Shown here one piece after another: positions 10,151 through 21,941 of a stretch of 64,000 bases of DNA. Source of the DNA: Rhizoclosmatium globosum (taxonomy: Eukaryota; Chytridiomycota; Chytridiomycetes; Chytridiales; Chytriomycetaceae). The notes under the pieces are model-generated. The model was not told the origin of the DNA. It saw nothing but the letters and a program-made list of their open reading frames with translations, and made no database searches. The stretch lies in NCBI GenBank assembly GCA_002104985.1, contig MCGO01000118.1:61930-125929 (forward strand). Direction: 5' to 3'. The position numbers and the translations under genes were made by a program. Numbering within the stretch: the stretch's first letter is position 1; every line of letters begins with the position of its first letter.

Positions 10151-11469
10151 TAGGAAAGTCACGAAAGCGGCAAAAATAATCGGGAGGTGATGGGCGTCGA
10201 GAGTGAGAGAAGATGGTTACGTTGCGGTTCATCAGAGAAGAGAAGCGCAATGATAGACCTTGAAGAAAGGTTAGATAATGTCATTTGAATTGGGAGGAAT
10301 TGAAGAACAAGAGTGAGGAAAGGAATGGACACTAGAATCAGGTTCGAGTTGTAATCTAGGGCGAGCCCTTTCATGTGAAACACGGATGAACAAAAAAACA
10401 TCTTTTTGCACTGTCCATTGCAGAGAAGAGTGAGGGATGGGATTGGAAATACATACCATAATCTCTTAGGGACAGAGTTGGGAGGCAAGAGTGAAAGAAT
10501 GATTAGATTCAATCTAATAATGGATTCGTTAGTTCATTGCAAAGATGGGCAAGGTGGAGTTTAAGGAGTTTAAGGAGAGGGTTGGGATCAGATAAAATTA
10601 GGACGTTCTCGTTCACATAGATTCAGTAGCAGAACTGGCTAATCCTTTCTTGTCTCTTCACATCCCATACGAGAAAGCTGGAGTGGTCACATACCTTCTG
10701 TAAGTCTGATGTAAATCTGATTCACGATCAACAGACGCGCGCGATGAGCACAACGGACGAAACATCTGTTGCAGAGTATTTAGTAACCGATAGAGTATGA
10801 GAAGAGAGAAGAGATGAGAAGATGTAAAGGCTCAGATGGTGATGCATGTAATAGACCATTTAGTCAACAGGATGTTCAGTTACGCTTATGGACAGTTTCC
10901 TCGTAGCCAAACTCGCTCTGTGTATCATAGCAGAAATAGGTCATACCTTGATGCAGGCTAGAACAACTGGTTCCAAGGCACAGTGTCGAGACAGCAGTCT
11001 AATTTTGGAGGAGTTTTTGTCAGTTGGTGTGAAAAAGCGCAAAAGCTCATCAGTCAAAGACCCCAAAAAGACCCGAGGCTATCGGATCATTTTGGCTCCG
11101 CGACTGAGCTATTCGGGGAAGATTGAGGAAGGAAGGAGAAGGGTGGAAGTGTGATCATGGGGGACTGTCTTCGGTACGAGAAATTCCTTAGCATAAAGTT
11201 GCAAATTCCACATTGTTATCTCTTGGAAGGGACTTTATCCTCTTTAGACGCATGATCAGCTTGGAAGAGATACAGTACAGGATGGCAGTGGGTTCTAAGG
11301 GGTGGTTGTTGGAGGGTACACACCTTGAGTGTTTCGTCATAGGAAAAAAAGAAAGTGAAGAAGTTCGGGACATTTCTGCAAGTGCTGACTTTTATTACTG
11401 TTGAACTATTTCACATCATCTAAACTTTTGAATCAGAAACCGGGATATGCGCTGTCGACCTTCTCTCTC
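10151..11469. other. Intergenic, no gene seen
   Basis: About 1.3 kb, purine-biased on the plus strand (many gaga/gagaag runs). It has no reading frame with recognisable protein character and no RNA gene I can support. Short frames on both strands look random. This is the largest empty stretch in the window. Confidence 0.4.
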
Positions 11470-12830
11470 TCACAGCTTCAACACAAGCTCATAGATCCAT
11501 AACGAGATTGCACCTGCAGGCACTTGACGAATAATACTCGTCGAAAGCCCCCGATACAAACTAACAGCTCCTTCCTCACGCACCAATACACTCGCAGTTT
11601 GAATCACACCGCGATATTTCGGCGCAACGGATTTGAGTTTCGTGTAGGATTCGAGTTTCCCATCCACCATTCTCGTTTTGTTTTTGAGGACGTGAGTCTT
11701 TTGGGTTTGGAGACGTGTTCGAATTACTTCGTGGGGATATGTGGCCAGACTTGCGACGCATTTGGAGAGTGATGAGGCAATGAGGATAGCAGAGTTTGTT
11801 AATGTTCCGTCAGGGTTTGTTCCGTATCCTTGTACTGTCAGAATTATTCAGTTGCTGGTTTATAATCATAAAACAAATCGACGCACCTTTCATTTCGTGT
11901 TTAAGTCGTTCGTATAGAGGAAACATGATGAGGGAGTGACTGACGCCCAACAAACTAGGCCCAAGTCCTACCCAAACAAAAAAGAAAGCAACCATAATTT
12001 CAGCATCAACTGGACTTCTCAAAAATCATGATTACCTTTGTAGAATGCACGCCATCCTTCGATTTTAAAGATTGTAGAAAAGGCATTTCCAGTTGACGTG
12101 TAATGAAACGGATGAGGTTCTCCAGGAGCAGTTGATTGTGCCTTTCCGAATTTAAAAAGTCAGTCACTTCCGTTCCGTATCTACACGCCAGCGGAACACA
12201 TGGAAGGGGGGTTGTGCTCGCTTGAACCAAAAATAGCACATACCATCAATCGAGTTCGTACAACCCACAGTGGGGACACGGCAACGGTACATACGGTTGA
12301 AGCTGTTAAAGTAGCCAAGAAATGCGTTGTTGTTGATCCATCAGGCCCCGTTTCTAATTGTTGTTAGTAATTTCGACAGCGGAACCCAATGGGGATACAC
12401 TCAACTAAGTTCCTTTGCAAGTGCATCCTTTGACATGTGATATACCGAAAACCAAATCATTTGATTGGGAAGGTATGCGTAGACGGAAGGGGCCAGGCCG
12501 CTGAACAGGCCCCGAAAACCTTCTTCAGTCCAAATCTTTGCAAGTGTCGGGAAGGTTCCTTGGTACTTTGGAACAACGTCCGGGCTGAAGAACTGGTTCT
12601 GCAGCCTGATTTTGACGACATCGAGCGGCGTTACGAGGACTGCCGAGACTGGTTGGAACTTGGGTGTCAGCTATTCGAATACCCTCAACTCGATCAACTG
12701 GGTTCTGGGCCTCACCTAGTCCCGATGCTGCTCCGGCCAGTGCTAATCGTAACGCATGTCGATCTTGAAGGAGCTCGTGTGCAAGTGTGTATGCTGAATT
12801 GACGGGTGTTGTGTGCGGAGTTGATGTCAT
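11470..12830 (-). CDS. Mitochondrial carrier, NAD+/pyrimidine-nucleotide type (Yia6/SLC25A33-36-like)
   Basis: Six exons, 12830-12716, 12648-12406, 12353-12244, 12141-12036, 11967-11887 and 11834-11470, sum to 339 residues. All three carrier signatures are present in the order expected for six membrane helices: TPLDVVKIRLQ in repeat 1, SPLWVVRTRLM in repeat 2 and TYPHEVIRTRLQ in repeat 3. Following GFRGLFSGLAPS, GWRAFYKGLGPS and GAVSLYRGLSTS motifs are also visible. A tryptophan in the second signature and Y-P-H-E in the third are shared with the yeast NAD+ carriers Yia6/Yea6 and with SLC25A33/36, so the likely role is nucleotide or NAD+ exchange across the mitochondrial inner membrane. The exact substrate is inferred from family resemblance, not demonstrated. 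Confidence 0.82.
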
Positions 12831-12977
12831 TCAGAATGAAGTTGTTTGGAAAAGAAAACCAACAAATCATGAACATCATCCACAGATTTTTTGATATTTA
12901 CTCTGCGTAATACACCAGGAATATATAAGAAACAAGTCAAGAAATGCCCTACACAAAATTCATTGCTCCAAGCCCCC
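12831..12977. other. Short spacer between carrier and chaperonin genes
   Basis: 147 bases. Both genes are read from the minus strand, so this holds the 3' end of the chaperonin transcript and the carrier promoter. Confidence 0.4.
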
Positions 12978-15004
12978 TCAACGTCTTCCACGTCCACGAG
13001 CTCCACGTCCCCGCATTGGCGCACCTCCCATACCCTGTCCAGGTTGCTCACTCTGCACGTTCTTGACAGTTTCGTCAACGGATAGAATCAGGCATGCAGC
13101 TTCAGTGGCAGCAGCGATAGCGTTGGTCTTGACAAGAGCTGGCTCCCAGACAAACTTCTCAAAGTTGTCTGCAATACCCTCAGACTCCATATCCACACCG
13201 AACCATGTTCCTCCAACGGTAGTGTGCTTTTGACGCAACTGATTCAGGATATCGGTTGAATCGAAACCAGCGTTCATGCAGAGCTGACGAGGAATCACTT
13301 CAAGGGCTTTGGAGAAGGCGGCGATAATCATTTGCTGCTTTCCTTCAACAGTCTTTGAGTAGTCGCGGAGGTATTTAGAAACTTCCATCTCAGTAGCACC
13401 TCCTCCAGCAACAACACTCTTGTTTTTAATGGCACGACGAACAATCATGATGGCATCGTGCAGAGATCTCTCGACTTCAGCGATAAATTGTTCGGCTCCA
13501 CCACGCAGAAGAAGTGTGCAGGTTTTGGCTTGTGGGCATCCCTGGAAGAGGTTGAATCGCTCAGATCCAATTTGCTTCTCCTCAAAGAAGTCACAGGTTC
13601 CAAGGTGCACTGGACCAATGTCGTTGACAGATGATTGAACAGCTCCACCAACAGCCTTCACAACGCGGTTAAGATCTTCGTTGGCGACACGCCCGGCACA
13701 GAAGATATCACGGTCAGCAAAGTATTGAGTAGCAAGGTCTTAAATGAGAAATGTGAGTTATATGTGCATCATAAAAACATCGGAAAGGACTCACCTCCAA
13801 TAGGCAGACGAGAGAGAACAATCTTGGCACCAGTAGCAACAATCTTCTCCAACTTATCATAAATAATGCTCCACTCAGCGTCAACAATAGACTGGTAGTC
13901 CTGGACAGCATCAATTCGGACTTCAGCGTTATCCTTCTCAGCCTTCAACTCCAACTCGACATTCAAACACAAAATCTTTGGAGACTTGAAAGTCTTTGGC
14001 TGTTGCTCGAAACCAGCGTATGAGAATGTCTTTTTGAAGGCGACTCCATCAACAAAGAGAGAATCCTGCATAGCACCACCTGGAATCTTTTTGATTCCAA
14101 TCATCTTCTCGTTGAGTTCGACTTGGTCAAGGTGAAGAACAGAGTCAACGACCATCTTCTTGAAGAAGTCTTTGTGGGAGTGGATGAGCTTGGAAGACAT
14201 TGCTGTTGCGGCACACTTTTCGAGGAGGTCGCGGAATTCACTGAAATAATACAGGTGAATAACTGGATAAGTTAACAATTAGAGCTTACGTTGGGTTCTT
14301 TCGCTCAATAGTGACAGCCAATTCCTTGACCTTGTTGATGGCCAACACAGAAGCCTTTCTGAATCCCTTCATGATGATTTGTGGTGAAACACCGTCCTCG
14401 ACATTCTGCTTGATTTCCTTCAAGAATTCGGCGGCAAGAAGTGTGACACTGGTGGTTCCGTCTCCGACCTGCATTTACCTCTTTAGTTTGTGTGCATTTG
14501 AGGGAAAACCAAGCAACACGCCATCCTTCATCCTCTGAGCATCCATCCAACTTTTTCCAGTACATCCTAGTTGACGTATCATCGCGCAGTCTAATTACCT
14601 CAGCATCCTGAGCTCTAGAAATATCCACAATAGCCTTTCCAGCAGGGTGAACGATATCCAGCAATCGGAGGATAGTAGCACCATCGTTTGAGATGGTAAC
14701 ATCACCTAATTCATCAACCAACGTCAGTAAACCCACTGCTTAGCTGCACAGCACATAAACAAAACACACACCCTTTGAGTCGACAATCAACTTGTCCATT
14801 CCACGAGGACCCAGAGTAGTTCTCACGCAGTCAGCAACAGCCATGCACGCATTAATGTTTGAGAGCAATTGGCCCTTTCCTTGCGAAGTGTCGGTTCCTT
14901 CTTTGAGGATAATAATTTGTGGTTGCTGTTAAGTCAGGGTTCATCAGTACGGGTTTCCGAGGTTATTCAATGATGAAGCTTACAACTCCTCCTGGAAATG
15001 ACAT
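12978..15004 (-). CDS. CCT7: Chaperonin CCT/TRiC subunit eta
   Basis: Six exons, 15004-14984, 14925-14772, 14705-14599, 14468-14290, 14240-13795 and 13738-12978, give 555 residues, the usual size. Eta is one of eight subunits of the cytosolic ATP-driven chaperonin that folds actin, tubulin and WD proteins. It starts MSFPGGV in a 21-base first exon. ATP-site motifs follow: [22 protein letters not shown] and [16 protein letters not shown]. The equatorial C-terminal half has [36 protein letters not shown] and GTWFGVDM. These, with [12 protein letters not shown], match eta better than other subunits. The tail is Gly/Arg-rich ([12 protein letters not shown]), as in animal eta. Splice sites are clear and the model is in frame throughout. 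Confidence 0.95.
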
Positions 15005-15329
15005 TTCGAATGAGTCTGGATTGGGGGAAATCAAGGTTAGAACTGGGACTGAAGTGGGCCAAGCATAACAAGAACAAGGGCAAAAGAGAAGGAGAGAAAC
15101 AGCGAATCTCGTCCAATAAACTAGCTGTAACTATTACTCTTCCGTATTGCTATCCATCAAGATGCCGTGTCTTGGATGCCCATGCCAAAGAGGGTAACGT
15201 ACTTGTTTTTTGCAGATTTTGGTTTCCACCCCAACACAGCAATCCAACTCACATCCCAAAAACATAATGAACGTATATAGAACAAAAAGATAATAATTTA
15301 TTTTACACAATCCAAAATTGAATTTGAAT
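15005..15329. other. Region between CCT7 and the Set3 homologue
   Basis: Both neighbours are on the minus strand. This holds the CCT7 promoter and the 3' untranslated region of the Set3 homologue. No other content seen. Confidence 0.4.
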
Positions 15330-18300
15330 TTATCTTGATGATGAAGGAGGAGGGGGTGGTGGAGGTGGCAGCCTGGATCCTCCTGTACCACCACCACTCG
15401 TTCGCCTTTTCGGGTCATCACGATCTCCACGTGGATGATCTCTTTCATCACCAACTGGTGGCCTATCGCGGTCCCCAAATCCTCCTCTTCCACTTGGGTA
15501 TCTGTCTCGACGATAATCACCACTTCCACTCGTCCCATATTCGCGATTTGGAGGCCCACCCAAATGAGGCCGCCCACCGTAACTTGCTCCACGATCCACA
15601 GTACTTCCACTTCCACTAGTCCTAGGAGGGTCAATGCTTCGGCTGTCAATTGGCGCACCACGACCGCTTCCGCGATACGAAGATCCACCAGAGTCTCTTG
15701 TCGATGGAGGAGGCAGAGGAGCCAGTGGTTCGACGGCGCGTTCAGAACTTCCACCAACTGTGCTTCTGTAAGATGGTCGTGAGCTATAACTGCTACCACC
15801 ATAACCGTCTCTGGAATCTCGTCCCGCATCACGGTCTAAAGCATCACATAATTAATATATCGAAGGAACGTCAACCAATAAACCATACCGTATCCACGTG
15901 ATTGAGTCGCGGAAGACTCAACTTCCCCAGCCTCAGGCATATACACAGGCGATTTCGGTCTTACAGGCGGAGGTGGCAAAGGCGCAGCCACAGCCGCACC
16001 CATATACGTAGCCCTTGGAACTTCACCAACCGCAGCAACACCTCCTCCAACATATCGATCACCCGCTCCTCGTCCTCCATACCCAGAACCCGCCCCACCA
16101 ACACCAGCACCGTACTCTCGTTCTCGATCGCGTGGTGTCAAACCCCCACTTTCACCACCACTTGCCCACTCCCTCCTCCCATCCTTCTCCCACCCAACCC
16201 TATCAACCGCCCGATCCCTCAAAGGCACTGCAGCACCACCTCCAGAAGGATACCTCTCCCTCCCAGCCCCAACACTTCCCGAATCCTCAAACCGTCTGGT
16301 ACCACCAACACCAGCACCTCCAGGCCCCGACAACAAACTCCCACTCGAATAAGCGCTCCTTCCAGCAAACCCAACATCCCGAAACCGATCCCTATACGGA
16401 TCCTCAGCACCACCAGCCCCGCTACCTCCAACCTGCGGCGGTGTAACACGACCCACCGGTGAAACATCCGTCAAAGACGTAGATCGCGCGGGGTAGGTGC
16501 CGTCGAATCCCCACGCGACAGGAACCGATCAACAGGCGCAGTAAGAGACCCGGCGTCCCTGGGGAAATCCGCGAGAGAGCTTCCACGGATTGGAGGTTGT
16601 GGATACCTATCATCCCGTCCTATAAAACGGTCATCTCTTGTAGCAGGTGGCGGTGGGCCTGTAAACCTGTCACCAGGGTCACTCATAAACCGATCGTCTC
16701 TGGGTTGCTGAGGAGGACCGGAGAAACGGTCCAGAGGTTCAGGCCGAACATTAAATCGATCATCCAGCGAGCCACCTCGTGTTGCGATGGGTGGATCTCG
16801 TTGAGTGAAACGATCTGCAGAGTAATTGGAGCTGTAACTTGCTGTGACGCCAGTCGGTGGAAATCCAGTATTGCTCGGTGGACTGAATCGACCAGTGGAA
16901 TAATCTCCTGAAAGATTGGGTCGTGGAGGGTATTCAAGTTGTACACTTGGAGGGCTGAATCTGCCACTTCCCACAGAAATCGGACGGTCAATGGGAGTTG
17001 TGGAACGAAAGCTTGGATTGACTGGATCTCTTACAGTTGCAGTTGGAGGGACGATAGTGGTTGGAGTTTCTGCGAGGGCAGTTGCGACAGTTGGTTTTGC
17101 CAGCAGTGAAATTTTAGGAGCAGGTTTATCATTTGAGAAGACAAGTTTCTGCTTCTCGATTTCTGGAAGTGGTTTCGCTGTTTCATTCTTTTAGTTAGAA
17201 AGCTAATTATCGCAGTAATCAAGCTTACCAGACTTTCCATCTTCTGTCTCCTCCTTTGGAACAGCATCGAGAACAGTTGTTGAGCTCATGCGCTTTTGTT
17301 TCATGAAATCCGCAAGACTGAGCTTTGTTTTCACCACAGGTTTGGGCGCTTCAACAACTTCGTCCACTTTTGTCTTTTTCTCGCCACCAGCATCACCAGG
17401 TGATTCATCACGTTTCCGTTTCATTCCAACACCTGCAGCCTGGGTGGCCTTGAGCCATGCCTTCTTTCCTCCTGTGATCGGAGCAGGGGTGCTCCACTTT
17501 TTCATAGCTTCCTCATCTAGAACAGAAAGTCAATGGTTTTACTAACGAACATTTGAAACAAACCTCTGAATATACTGATTGGTTCCACGCCAACTGTTTC
17601 ACCAGAATTTTCGTTCGCATCCAGAACCATGTCATCTAACCGTTCCGTACTTTCTTGAACAGCTACAGCCCCACGATCCAAAGCCTCCGGCACAAACTCA
17701 ACAACGGGAACAGGAACATCGCCACACTCCATTTCCTCCTCCGAATCCTCCATCACAACGCCCTCTAAACTCCCTCTCCTCCCAACCCCACCAGCTCTAT
17801 TCCCATCTCCCTCCCCAACATCCACATCCTCATCCTCCCTACCACCTTCACCCCCACCAACAGGCAACTTCCGCACCCCTTCCTCCTCAAACGCAGTAAC
17901 AGCCTCTAAAACAAGACACTCCTCCGCCTCCCCATCACAAACACACGGAAACCCAAGACACCCTCCACCCGCACCCCCACCTCTCCAAAGCACAACCTCC
18001 TCTCCAACCTCAATCCTTCGCGTCGAAACCACACAAATGCGTAACCGCGACTCTTCACTCACAAGATCCTCGATCCCTTCCGGTTCGTCTTCGCTCGTCA
18101 CAAGGATGCTTCTCAGGACAGAGTTACACTCGCCTCGACGTTCCATTTCGTCGCCGAGGCAGTAAATGCGGACGTATCGTCCAAAGCCTGCGCTTCCTTC
18201 CTCTCTGCTGTCGATACATAGTGGTTGTCCGGCGACTGTTGCTCGTCTGGCTGGATGTGGGAATACGAATGGGGGGAGTACAGTTGCAGTGCGGATGTCC

Positions 18301-19826
18301 AAGGGGTCGCTACTCCATCGCGCGGGGACAGGTCCGACTAACGTGGTCCTGTCTAAATACCCGGGGGATTCGAGCACCGGGTCAGGGTCCTGCATTCTGT
18401 CAAAGAGCGCGTTTTGTGTGGAGATGTGGTTGTCTCTTTGCCACAGGTTGGATAGTTTTGAAGGTCGTGTGAGGGTGGAGAGAGTTGCGGGGGTTGTTAG
18501 AGTTCCTTTGATTTCGGCAATTATAGAGTTTGCGGGGATAGGGGTGGTAGCTATCAGGGCAATATGGCGGAGAGGGGCTGTGTGTGGATCTTGATTCATA
18601 TCAAAATCTTGGTGTGTCGGTACTTCTTGAATAGTGACCTAATACGGCTTTAAAGTGAATCCGTGAGAAATAAAAGTGAACTTACACGAATGTTTTCGAG
18701 TTCGTGGTTGAGTTCCCGGATAGACATGACAACGATTCGGTCGGTGGAGGCATCAGGAAATGGCGGAACAAATTCATTTGTGATTGTTGAATGAGCTGAA
18801 ACCAAATCAGGAACAGTGTCTTTGTTGGTGTTGTTGTTTGTGGATACGCCTTCCATAGGTTCGCCTGCACCACCTTCCGTCTCCGACTTCATCTTATCAG
18901 TACAGCTATCTCGAAAATCCAACCAAAATGGGTTGGAAGGGGGAGCCACGACGATAGGATCCAACTTTTTGATGTCTTCATATGAAATAAACGACTGAAT
19001 AGCCCCTGCCGGCAACTGATCCTTTTCCCTGAATTCTTTCTCAACGTCATCACAAAGATTGGACATGAAGAGACGAAGGTCATCGTCCTGGACAGAGTTG
19101 TATTCCGCGATGGTATATCCATACGCATGAACTCTGTAGTCAGTTTCGAACGCATTTGCCAATTTAGGCCTTCTTAGTAGCAATGCAGAAGGACCCATAT
19201 CCGGTTCAGGAGAGTTTCGAGTAATAGCACGAAATATATCTCTATCTGACATTGGAGGAAGCTTATATGCCTTAGTATGAAGGAGGGCTAGTTGCTGGCT
19301 CGTTGAAAGTTGAGGTGGCGGTCGTCTGTGCGAATTGTTGTTTGAGTTTGAGGATGAAGAAGGAAGTTGTTTTCGAGGACTTGGTTTTGCAGTTGGTTTT
19401 CTTGCGCCGGTTCGATGCTTTAGTTTGCACTGGTCGCAGAGGTATCTGAAGTCATCAGGAAGGTCTTCAGGCTGGATTGGGATGGATTGGTTAGAAGGTT
19501 GGTTGGTGGTTGGTAGGGAAGAGGAGTACTCTGCTAGGCCTCTGCTAGGCCTCTGCTAGGCCTGCTCTAAACCAGTAAAACCAGTAAAACCAGAAAGAAA
19601 CAACTACGAACCAGGTTAAAGCAGGCTGTATGCTGCCACACTGAGCACTTGTCGCAGCAGATCATCCTAACAAGTACCTGCTTTAGTGGCTTCCCTCAAC
19701 AGTCACTCAATCCTACGTGTTTCCATCGTCAAAGTCGCACCCGCAAATGCATCGAATCACACCATCGTCGCCTTCGGATGAGGACCCGTCGTTTTGTTGG
19801 TCGCGCTCGTTGCGGTGGCTTCCCAT
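15330..19826 (-). CDS. SET3: Set3-type PHD-finger and SET-domain chromatin protein
   Basis: Seven exons: 19826-19717, 19666-19612, 19471-18686, 18638-17564, 17516-17229, 17177-15889 and 15835-15330. Adding one missing base near 16490 (a run of four C on the coding strand) makes the sum exactly 1369 codons. A PHD finger is split over the first three exons: IRCICGCDFDDGNT, then MICCDKCSVWQH, then YLCDQCKLKH (C4HC3). This is the form found in yeast Set3 and human KMT2E, which binds methylated H3K4. A SET domain follows (RHIALIATTPIPANSIIAE, VLWRGGGAGGG, GFPCVCDGEAEEC), but the substrate and cofactor motifs are poor, as in catalytically weak Set3 proteins. The C-terminal 600 residues are low complexity, rich in RFSPPS, DDRF and GGRG-like repeats. 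Probable scaffold of a histone-deacetylase complex. Confidence 0.85.
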
Positions 19827-20339
19827 GCAGAGTCAACTAAATATTTAAACTGAACAGACAAAATGGAGAAATATAACAAGTCATCTCTTCATTGCGTTAA
19901 AATAAGTAGCCTTCCATGAAGAAAGCACTACCTAATAATAACAACAACGACATCAACGTCTGTCATAAATAATCGCTCCTGGCTTTGCAATCTTGGGTCT
20001 GAAAATGACTGCTGCGTTCGACACTGAGGCAGCAACAAATAGTATAACGAGGTAGGATACTTGCATACTTGCGATTTTTGATGGAGGATGAAAGTTCTTT
20101 TTTAACTTGCCAGTTGCTCGCCCAAATGACTGATTTTGCTGGGAATCTCACGTTTGAGAACCGTGAAGACATGCATATCCACCGGCACATAAGAGCCATC
20201 GAAAGAACTACTCTTTAACGCTTACCCACGAAACAACTCAGGTTTGATAAATTTATTACCACGAGTAACATTAAATGTCAAAGAAAAATTAAACATGTGA
20301 ATCCCGTGGATCATATTGAACGGACTCAATTGAATCACC
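19827..20339. other. Upstream region of the Set3 homologue
   Basis: About 510 bases. It must contain the Set3 promoter and the 3' end of the first peptide-precursor transcript. Small reading frames here have no recognisable features. Confidence 0.4.
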
Positions 20340-20802
20340 CTAAGCAACACCTTGAGGGTTTGGGGGAGCCTGAGTGGGGATGGCCACACCACCACCCAAA
20401 GTTGGAGGTTTTTTGTTTGGATTAATGATGATGGCACGGGCTTCGACCTCTGGCTCACGCTTGCCGACTCCAATCACGTCTGGAGGGTTGTTGGTAGCAA
20501 TGGGGACAATGCCCCCATGCCTGTACCAGGCTTGCAATAAATGGGCTCGGCTCGACCATGGCTCACGCTGCCGACTCCAATCAGTCTGGGGGTTGTTGGT
20601 AATGGGCATGCCCCATGCCTCCAGGCTGCAAAAATGGGCCGGGCCTCGACTACTGGCTCACGCTTGCCAACTCCAATCACGTCTGGAGGGTTGTTGGTAG
20701 CAATGGGGACAGGAACACCCATAGTTGGGGCGCAAAGAACTTAATTGGAACAGCCTGGGACGTAGCGGCGAGCAAGACAAGGAGGAGGGCAGAAACTTGC
20801 AT
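20340..20802 (-). CDS. Secreted repeat precursor 1 with Lys-Arg sites; frame broken
   Basis: Starts with a clean signal peptide (MQVSALLLVLLAATSQA, then VPIK). At DNA level three repeat units of roughly 100 bases follow (recognisable at 20657-20720, 20562-20620 and 20453-20530), each encoding a segment of the kind PIATNNPPDVIGVGKREP followed by V-E-A-R. The end is N-P-N-K-K-P-P-T-L-GGGVAIP...PNPQGVA and a TAG at 20340. The GGGVAI...PNP-G core is shared with precursor 3, so the two are homologous. The frame changes several times (first near 20735), each time compatible with a lost base. Secretion followed by cleavage after Lys-Arg by a Kex2-like protease is inferred from architecture. Any released peptide is unknown. 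Confidence 0.6.
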
Positions 20803-21362
20803 GTTGGATGAATCTTTTTAGGTGGCGTTGTTTTTTTCTTCCCGTTATATGTGTTTTTCGGGTCCGAAAAATCTTATAGCTGCTTGTTTCACTTTCGGTT
20901 CTATCTTTAGAAATTTTTATACGAAAGAACATAATGCAATCATAGACAACGAGAAACAGTAAGTTAAGACGAAAGAGGGAGGGGAAGTAGTGATGCAATT
21001 GGAGTTTTAATCTTGGTCCGTGAAAATTTTCTTTCAATACCAAAGGTTTCACAACAAAATGCATGCGTCCAAAGCGTCTGTTGAAGTTAATACTCACTTT
21101 CTATTTAATTTGGGTCATAGTTAAGTTACCTTAGATACCTGGGAACTTCTTTAGCAATTACTAATGACAATTTTTACGTTTCATCTCTGGTTTCATCTTT
21201 CTATCACCTCCCGATCTATCCCTATCACGTTTTCTTTGTTTCAGCCATGATGTCAATGTATTTCAAATGCGGGACATGAGAAGTGCAGCGGAATTTTCTG
21301 ACATATGTCATCAACCAATCATTCATTTATTAAATTTTGAAAGCGTAAACAACAAAAACCGA
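20803..21362. other. Spacer between precursor genes 1 and 2
   Basis: AT-rich, about 560 bases, no coding signal. It contains the promoter of precursor 1. Confidence 0.45.
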
Positions 21363-21671
21363 TTAAGCGTCTTGCTTACGTTTGAAAATAATTCTCCGCA
21401 GGGTTAGAAAGCGACTGGACTGATAGCGACACCTCCGCCGATTGGATCCTTGATTGGTGGTGGAATGTAGTAAGGGTCACGCTTCTCTCGTCACGCTGAA
21501 GATGAATTCCCAGCAGGTTAGGAACCGCGACTGGACTAATAGCGACACCTCCGCCAATTGGATCCTGATTGGCGGTGGAATGTAGTACGGGTCGCGGGCT
21601 TCAGCAGCCTGAGGACTGGGCTGCATTCGCAACGGCCGCAGGAAAACAAGGAGAACGCTCGAAATCTGCAT
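21363..21671 (-). pseudogene. Secreted repeat precursor 2, frame broken
   Basis: A two-unit relative of precursor 3. Signal-like start MQISSVLLVFL, then E-A-R-DPYYIPPPI, GGGVAISPVAVPN, a second R-DPYYIPPPIKDPIGGGVAISPV and an ending F-K-R-K-Q-D-A with TAA at 21363-21365. Compared base by base with precursor 3 it lacks single bases at many places: near 21572 (ATCAGG for ATCAAGG), 21530-21500 and in the last unit. Most are in runs of the same base. Either it is decaying, or the sequence here is under-polished because it is repetitive. Original product as for precursor 3. One alternative frame near the start would restore a more typical signal peptide (A-A-V-A-N-A). Confidence 0.55.
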
Positions 21672-21941
21672 TTTTGGTAGTTTTTTGATGAGCGTGCATT
21701 GGTTTCAAAAATTGCGCCTTCATTCCTTGCACGCGGGTTTTTAACGGAGGTTTCCGCTCTTATCGTCGTGTGTGCCTCAGTTCTTTGTCTTCTTCTTGCC
21801 AAATTTTCCGGTTTGAAAATGGTTCCAATTTTAACCCCACACTTGATAATTTATAATCATCCCAACTTTTCTCTGACTTAAGTTGAAAACTACTTGTAAA
21901 AACTTTATTAGGTAGGTATAAAAAACGAATCGAAGCCGAAA

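Noticed and set aside
15902..16462. Long Ser/Thr/Pro-rich plus-strand open frames
   Set aside because: Shadows of the low-complexity C-terminal part of the Set3 homologue, which has consistent splice sites and a clear start.
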